From an uncultured Myxococcales bacterium (lineage in GTDB: Bacteria > Myxococcota_A > Polyangia > Polyangiales > Polyangiaceae): a stretch of DNA of 17,689 nucleotides. The notes below the pieces were generated by a model. The model was not told where the DNA came from and searched no databases. It was given only the letters and a program-made list of their open reading frames with translations. This document shows positions 13,961 through 17,689 of the stretch, one piece after another. A program made the position numbers and the translations under genes. The DNA lies in contig CALKVG010000046.1 in NCBI GenBank assembly GCA_937998045.1, positions 1 through 17,689 of the forward strand, given 5' to 3'. The stretch's first letter is position 1; each line of letters starts with the position of its first letter.

Positions 13961-14830
13961 ATGAAGCGGCGTTTCGTCAGGGCAGTTTTGGCGTCGATCG
14001 CGGCGGCGGCCGTATCCGCGTCGGCGTCGAGCGCACAAGCGCAAGAGATCGAGCTCACGGGTCCTCTCAAGGGCGCCCCGGCCGTGCGGCACATGCGGCT
14101 TTACCGCGAGGGGCGGTTCTCGATCGCACCGGCGATATCGTTCTCGTTGCTCGACCAGTATCGGCGCACGATCCTCGTCGGCGCGACGCTCAACTACAAC
14201 ATCACCGACTGGCTGTCGATCGGGGTCTGGGGCGCCTACGGCCTCTTGAACTCGACGACCGACCTGACGGATCAAATCGACAGCCATGCGCCGCGAGACG
14301 CGCTGACGGCAACGAACGTCAACCACACGGGCGCTTATCCGATGTACGGCCACGCGCCGTTTGCGGATCAAACCGCCCTGATGGACTGGGTGGTCGCGCC
14401 GCAGCTGACGTTCGTTCCCTTCCGCGGCAAGCTCGCCATCTTCAACAAGATCTTCGTCGACACCGACCTGTTCATCTCCGCAGGCGAGGCGATCGCCGGG
14501 ATCGAAGAGCGCGGCAACTGCGGCGATACGGGGCAGCCCGTCTGCTCCGATCCCAACTCCTTCAAGCGCGTTTCGTCCACGAAGTTCAGCTACGGGACGT
14601 ACGCCGTGGGGCTCACCTTTTACCCCGCCGATGTGTGGTCGCTCGGCGTCGAGTACCGCGCCTTCCCGTTTGCGTGGAACCTCGCCGGGTTCGATTCGCG
14701 CGGCTCGGGACCCAACGGCAACTTTCCCGACAACAAGGTCAACAGCCAGGACGACACGTTCCACTTCAACCAGGTCATCACGATCATGGTTGGCTTCTCG
14801 TTCCCGACCAAGGCGAAAGTCAGCGAGTGA
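13961..14830 (+). CDS. Outer-membrane beta-barrel protein
   Basis: This is a 289-residue protein with a signal peptide (about 1-27, ending Ala-Gln-Ala) directly followed by the barrel; it lacks the long linker of its upstream partner. Strand signatures include Phe-Ser-Ile-Ala-Pro-Ala-Ile, Ile-Leu-Val-Gly-Ala-Thr-Leu-Asn-Tyr-Asn and Leu-Ser-Ile-Gly-Val-Trp-Gly-Ala-Tyr-Gly. The end is strand-like (Thr-Ile-Met-Val-Gly-Phe-Ser-Phe), as in the Myxococcales outer-membrane beta-barrel family. A loop around 187-203 carries two cysteines (in Asn-Cys-Gly and Val-Cys-Ser) that may form a disulphide. ATG 13961 has GAGG about 7 bases upstream. With 20 bases from the previous stop it belongs to the same operon. 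Both barrels also share the motif Pro-Met-Tyr-Gly before a strand. Function is not known; an envelope or gliding-complex part is a plausible guess. Confidence 0.88.
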   Translation: MKRRFVRAVLASIAAAAVSASASSAQAQEIELTGPLKGAPAVRHMRLYREGRFSIAPAISFSLLDQYRRTILVGATLNYNITDWLSIGVWGAYGLLNSTTDLTDQIDSHAPRDALTATNVNHTGAYPMYGHAPFADQTALMDWVVAPQLTFVPFRGKLAIFNKIFVDTDLFISAGEAIAGIEERGNCGDTGQPVCSDPNSFKRVSSTKFSYGTYAVGLTFYPADVWSLGVEYRAFPFAWNLAGFDSRGSGPNGNFPDNKVNSQDDTFHFNQVITIMVGFSFPTKAKVSE

Positions 14831-14845
14831 CGCTCGCGACTACGT

Positions 14846-14895
14846 GAGGTCGGCGACGTCGGCGTCCGCGCCGATAACGACGCCTGCGCGACCTC
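14846..14895. terminator. Nested hairpin between convergent genes, possible bidirectional terminator
   Basis: GAGGTCG (14846-14852) pairs with CGACCTC (14889-14895), and inside it GGCGTC (14861-14866) pairs with GACGCC (14879-14884). The structure fills the gap between the barrel gene and the convergent HEAT gene. It has no T-tract on either side. Confidence 0.45.
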
Positions 14896-14900
14896 GCCGT

Positions 14901-15632
14901 TTAGCGTTTGATTACTTTGCCGGTGCTGTCGACGGTGAAGCCGGAGGGGAGCGCCTTGCGCACGCCGTCTCGTTCGTCGGCTGGCACCGGCCAGCCGCGA
15001 GCTGCGAGGCCGTCGGCGATCTTGTTTCGAACGCGCACGCTCTCCTCTTCTCCCAGCAGGTGAGCGAGGGCGGGCGTCGCGGCGGGGTCCTCCTGAGCGA
15101 GGAGCGCTACGACGGCGTGAAAGCGCGCGGGCTCGTTGACGTCCTCGAGGAAGCGCTCGACTGCATCGCGGATGTGGGCGTGGCGGCGCTCGCCGAGCTC
15201 GGCGAGCAGCTGGACTTTCGGCTCGACGAACTTGGCGTACTCGGTGTCCCAACGCGACAGCCAGCGCAGTAGCTCGTCGACGTACTCGCCCTCGTCGACC
15301 AGCTCTTTCAGGATCTTCATGGGCCAGGCCAGGCTCTCCGCCTTGGCGGCGAACGCTCGCACGGGCTCGACGGCGCCCTTGCCCGCCCGGAGGACGCCTC
15401 GGAAGGCAGCGTCCTTCTCCTCCTGATCCGTGATGGAGGGGTCGATGACGAAGGTGAAGCGCTTGAGGAGGACCTCGACCGCTTCCGGCGTCCCGAGGTC
15501 GGCCAGCGCCTGGATGGCCTCCTGCCGATCGTAGTTCTGCGCGCGTCTTTCGATGCGATCCGCCCACTTCGCGGCCGGGTTGGACCTGGGCCGCTCCTTC
15601 GCACCTCCCTTGAACCGATCGAACAGACCCAT
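14901..15632 (-). CDS. Cytoplasmic HEAT-repeat protein
   Basis: This is a 243-residue protein with no signal peptide or TM helix. It starts with Met-Gly-Leu-Phe-Asp-Arg-Phe and a basic stretch. Helical repeats of HEAT type run from about 33 to 213, for example Glu-Ala-Ile-Gln-Ala-Leu-Ala-Asp-Leu-Gly and Ala-Arg-Phe-His-Ala-Val-Val-Ala-Leu-Leu. A C-terminal Leu-Pro-Ser-Gly-Phe-Thr-Val-Asp segment follows, with a final Gly-Lys-Val-Ile-Lys-Arg. This layout recalls a conserved single-domain family of myxobacteria that I know only as HEAT-repeat proteins; the exact role is unknown. ATG 15632 has GGAAAG upstream and fits the conserved-looking N-terminus better than the longer frame to 15731. It sits 147 bases downstream of the Cache-HAMP gene on the same strand, with an inverted repeat in between. 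Confidence 0.87.
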   Translation of the reverse strand: MGLFDRFKGGAKERPRSNPAAKWADRIERRAQNYDRQEAIQALADLGTPEAVEVLLKRFTFVIDPSITDQEEKDAAFRGVLRAGKGAVEPVRAFAAKAESLAWPMKILKELVDEGEYVDELLRWLSRWDTEYAKFVEPKVQLLAELGERRHAHIRDAVERFLEDVNEPARFHAVVALLAQEDPAATPALAHLLGEEESVRVRNKIADGLAARGWPVPADERDGVRKALPSGFTVDSTGKVIKR

Positions 15633-15667
15633 GCTCTTTCCTTCGCGCCGAGGCCGGCGCGTCGCAA

Positions 15668-15685
15668 GTCTGCCGATCGGCGGAC
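15668..15685. promoter_or_regulatory. Inverted repeat upstream of the HEAT-repeat gene
   Basis: The 10-bp perfect palindrome GCCGATCGGC (15672-15681) is extended by GTC/GAC, with one T-G position between. It lies 36 bases before the start of the HEAT-repeat gene, in the non-coding gap, so an operator is possible. No good -10 is seen beside it. Confidence 0.35.
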
Positions 15686-15779
15686 AGAACGCAAGGGGGC
15701 GTCGCGTCCGGAGGAGCCGGATTTCGTCCAAAACGGCGCTCCTTCGTGAGGTCGCCGAGTTCGTCGAATCGCGCCTAGC

Positions 15780-17234
15780 CTAGGGCAACGGCACCGCCAG
15801 GAGCACCACTTCCCGGTTCCGCGCCTGGACCTGGTAACGCACGGGACGACCGTACTTCTGGGCCGATTCCTGCTCCATGCCCTGGATTCGCGCGGCGAAG
15901 GCCTGCTCGGTGATGTGGTCGGTCGCCTCGCCGTTGGCGCGCTTGGCCGCGATGTACTCGCGGTAGATCCGCGCGTAGTACTGGGGCGCCGGCTCCGACG
16001 CCAGGGCGCGGATCGATTCGGGATCCATCGTGATCTCGCTGGCGGGCTGCGTCATCCGCTTGTCGTCGACGGACATCGCGTCGGTGAAGTTGGCGGCGTT
16101 CGGCGCCATCGACACGCGCCCTTCGTCGTCGGTCGTGTCTTCCTCGACGCCCATCAGCTGATTCAGGAGCTGATCGATGCGGAACGCCAGCCCCCCGAGC
16201 TCGGAGTGATCCAGCTCGAAGCGCTTGTCCGTCTGCCCGTTCAGGATGGCGAGGAGCCCCTCCTCGAGCATGTTGATCGGACGCGTGATGTAGTTGCCGA
16301 GCAGCCATCCGCCTACGAGCACCAGGACGATGCCCACCGCCATCGCCCCGAAGATGGGGAGCATGGCCAGCCCGGTCGGGTCCTGAATGAGCGCCGCCGG
16401 CGCGGCGGCGACGAGGAGCGCGCGCCTTCCGTCCTCGAAGGCCGGGAGCGGCGACGCGGCGACGAGCAGATCGCCGTCGCGCACGTTGTCCGTCTGCTGG
16501 TGCGCGAGGGCGTTCTTGAGCATCTCCTTCGCCGAGCCGCTGACGCTCTCGTCGAGGGCCGCTGCGACGGCCTGGGAGTGGCCGACGATCTCGAAGCCAT
16601 CGCCCTTCGGGACGGCGACGATGAGGGCGCGACCGGTGGTCGCCTCGGCGACGCGCGACAGCGTGTCGTTGAGGGGGCGGCCGAGGACGAGCGCCCCGAT
16701 GATCCTCCCCTGCTCGTCGCGAACGGCAACGTACGACGCCAGGTATCGATCCCGCTCGTACCACACGTCGGAGCCCGACTGACCGGTCATCAGCGCCGAC
16801 TTGAGGCTCGGATAGGTGCCCGCCATGTCGTCGCCGCGGTTCATGTTCGAGCTGCTGCGCCCGACGATCTTCCCGCTCGCGTCGACCAGCGCGACGAGCG
16901 TCGGGACGTTGCGCTCGAAGAGCGGCGCGCTCTTCATCTTGCTCACGAGGTCGTCACACCGCTTGGTGGCGGCGTCCCCGCGCGCGGAGGGCGACGCCTT
17001 CGTGAGCGCGTCGAGCGTCGCCTGTTCGCCCGCAGCGGCGGCGAGCCATCGCTCGGCTCGCAGACCGTCGAGCTGGAGGCGCGCCGCGGCACCGTTCACG
17101 TCGTTCTGCGCCTCGGCGGTAAGCTGGCTCTTGTTGCTCGTCGCCGAGCCAATGGCAGAGCGTACGAGAAGGAACGACAGCAGACCGACCAAAGCCACGA
17201 TGAGAGCGTTGACGGCGATGATCTTGATTCGCAT
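15780..17234 (-). CDS. Cache-HAMP membrane receptor with MXAN_5187-type C-terminal domain, no kinase
   Basis: This is a 484-residue protein. TM1 is at about 5-26. A periplasmic sensor of Cache type spans about 30-285; Trp-Tyr-Glu-Arg-Asp-Arg-Tyr at 158-164 and Asp-Glu-Gln-Gly-Arg-Ile-Ile-Gly-Ala at 173-181 are typical of its strands. TM2 is at about 290-313 and HAMP at about 310-362. A flexible acidic/polar linker is followed by a small C-terminal domain (about 416-482) with Tyr-Tyr-Ala-Arg-Ile-Tyr-Arg-Glu-Tyr and a closing Val-Val-Leu-Leu-Ala-Val-Pro-Leu. I associate that domain with the C-terminus of the myxobacterial protein MXAN_5187 (from memory). It lacks kinase, methyl-accepting and cyclase modules. 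A small-ligand sensor signalling through a myxobacteria-specific output is likely. ATG 17234 has GAGGAG about 4 bases upstream; the longer frame to 17573 has no signal-like start and is antisense to the deacetylase gene. Confidence 0.9.
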   Translation of the reverse strand: MRIKIIAVNALIVALVGLLSFLLVRSAIGSATSNKSQLTAEAQNDVNGAAARLQLDGLRAERWLAAAAGEQATLDALTKASPSARGDAATKRCDDLVSKMKSAPLFERNVPTLVALVDASGKIVGRSSSNMNRGDDMAGTYPSLKSALMTGQSGSDVWYERDRYLASYVAVRDEQGRIIGALVLGRPLNDTLSRVAEATTGRALIVAVPKGDGFEIVGHSQAVAAALDESVSGSAKEMLKNALAHQQTDNVRDGDLLVAASPLPAFEDGRRALLVAAAPAALIQDPTGLAMLPIFGAMAVGIVLVLVGGWLLGNYITRPINMLEEGLLAILNGQTDKRFELDHSELGGLAFRIDQLLNQLMGVEEDTTDDEGRVSMAPNAANFTDAMSVDDKRMTQPASEITMDPESIRALASEPAPQYYARIYREYIAAKRANGEATDHITEQAFAARIQGMEQESAQKYGRPVRYQVQARNREVVLLAVPLP

Positions 17235-17269
17235 TCGCTCCTCGGATCCTCCCCGCACGCGCGACGCTG

Positions 17270-17290
17270 CGCGGCTCGCGGCTCGCGGCT
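17270..17290. repeat. Three 7-bp tandem repeats
   Basis: CGCGGCT occurs three times in direct tandem just upstream of the Cache-HAMP start, in the divergent gap. It is probably a slippage-prone short repeat. Confidence 0.8.
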
Positions 17291-17303
17291 CTCCTGCCGC
17301 GCT

Positions 17304-17332
17304 TTGAGAGACGCTATCATTCGCGGTACGAG
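17304..17332 (+). promoter_or_regulatory. Promoter candidate for the deacetylase-family gene
   Basis: TTGAGA (17304-17309), a 17-base spacer and TACGAG (17327-17332, 3 of 6 bases). The start would be near 17339, about 22 bases before the ATG. The -10 is weak. Confidence 0.3.
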
Positions 17333-17340
17333 CGCGGCAA
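17313..17340 (-). promoter_or_regulatory. Promoter candidate for the Cache-HAMP gene, overlapping the divergent one
   Basis: On the minus strand there is TTGCCG (17340-17335), a 16-base spacer and GATAGC (17318-17313). If both candidates are real, the two divergent promoters overlap face to face and would compete. Confidence 0.25.
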
Positions 17341-17361
17341 CATGCGCGTAGGACACCACGG

Positions 17362-17689
17362 ATGACTACAAGAACGGCGGAGGACACACCGCCCGGTGCG
17401 CCCGGCGCAGCGCATGACGAGGTGCAGCACCAGGAGCTGCCCCACGTGCTGCTCGTCGATGATCCGCGTTTCGACCGGCACGCCCCGCTGGGCCACCACC
17501 CCGAACGTCCCGAGCGGTTGAGCGCGGCACGGGCCGCGGTTGCCAAGTCCGCCGCGGAGTTCCAGAGCGTCACGCCCCGAATGGCGACCGACGACGAGCT
17601 CTCGCGCGTGCATTCGCCGCGTTTTCTCGATGCCCTGTCGAAGCTGCGAGGCGAGAAGGGCTACCTCGATCCCGACACGTACGTGTCGG
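17362..17689 (+). CDS. Histone deacetylase superfamily protein, N-terminal part (runs off the window)
   Basis: ATG 17362 opens a frame of 109 codons that continues past the window edge. After a short polar tail the sequence reads like the start of the arginase/deacetylase (HDAC, AcuC) fold. It has Leu-Leu-Val-Asp-Asp-Pro-Arg-Phe, then His-His-Pro-Glu-Arg-Pro-Glu-Arg-Leu (about 48-56), the hallmark substrate-entry motif. Next come Thr-Asp-Asp-Glu-Leu-Ser-Arg-Val-His-Ser (about 80-89) and a Gly-Tyr-Leu-Asp-Pro-Asp-Thr-Tyr segment. Bacterial members deacetylate acetyl-lysine, acetylpolyamines or similar amides using a Zn-binding Asp/His/Asp site, which lies beyond the window. The extra N-terminal 25 residues are not conserved in the family, so a later start cannot be excluded. 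The gene is divergent to the Cache-HAMP receptor. The substrate cannot be told from this part. Confidence 0.88.
   Translation, partial: MTTRTAEDTPPGAPGAAHDEVQHQELPHVLLVDDPRFDRHAPLGHHPERPERLSAARAAVAKSAAEFQSVTPRMATDDELSRVHSPRFLDALSKLRGEKGYLDPDTYVS

Noticed and set aside
15780..17573. Longer start for the Cache-HAMP receptor (17573)
   Set aside because: It adds over 110 residues of composition typical of antisense frames, opposite a clear deacetylase start. ATG 17234 has a strong ribosome binding site and begins right at TM1.
1..17689. tRNA, rRNA, CRISPR arrays, insertion sequences or phage genes
   Set aside because: I looked for spaced repeats, transposase-like products and tRNA-like cloverleafs and found none.

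Overview
The window looks like a piece of chromosome from a myxobacterium, probably of the Sorangium/Polyangium side of the group. This is an inference. It rests on the very high GC content with strong third-position bias, the many secreted TPR, HEAT and cysteine-rich lipoproteins, two outer-membrane beta-barrels of a type repeated in Myxococcales, and a Cache/HAMP receptor whose C-terminal domain I associate with the Myxococcus protein MXAN_5187. No database search was possible. I see no mobile element, phage, tRNA, rRNA or CRISPR array.

Left part (1-5824, minus strand): a tight operon reading leftwards. A secreted TPR protein (585 aa) is followed, with stop and start codons overlapping, by a very large secreted TPR protein (1300 aa) and then by a lipoprotein that runs off the window. 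The adjacent medium and large exported TPR proteins recall AglT/GltE and AgmU/GltD of the M. xanthus gliding (Glt) envelope complex, so I suggest a structural cell-envelope assembly of that type.

5825-6689: an 865-base non-coding divergent region unusually rich in palindromes and helically phased repeats. It carries a promoter candidate for each side.

Middle (6690-9403): a cysteine-rich lipoprotein overlaps a YraN-family protein by 4 bases. Convergent to these is a minus-strand pair: an exported HEAT-repeat protein with a possible LpoB/TolB-N-like second half, and a two-TM HAMP protein with no output domain.

Right-middle (9430-14830, plus strand): a membrane-anchored Ig-like/carboxypeptidase-regulatory-like protein, then ftsY (the signal-recognition-particle receptor), then two adjacent outer-membrane beta-barrel genes. 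ftsY and the first barrel gene have near-consensus promoters sharing an identical 11-base -10/start region.

Right end (14901-17689): a cytoplasmic HEAT-repeat protein and a Cache-HAMP receptor without kinase on the minus strand, then, divergently, the start of a histone-deacetylase-superfamily gene.

The main theme is envelope biogenesis: exported TPR scaffolds, lipoproteins, barrels and the targeting receptor FtsY. The TPR operon and the barrel pair could belong to one trans-envelope machine; the barrels resemble in arrangement the gltA-gltB pair. That link is a hypothesis.
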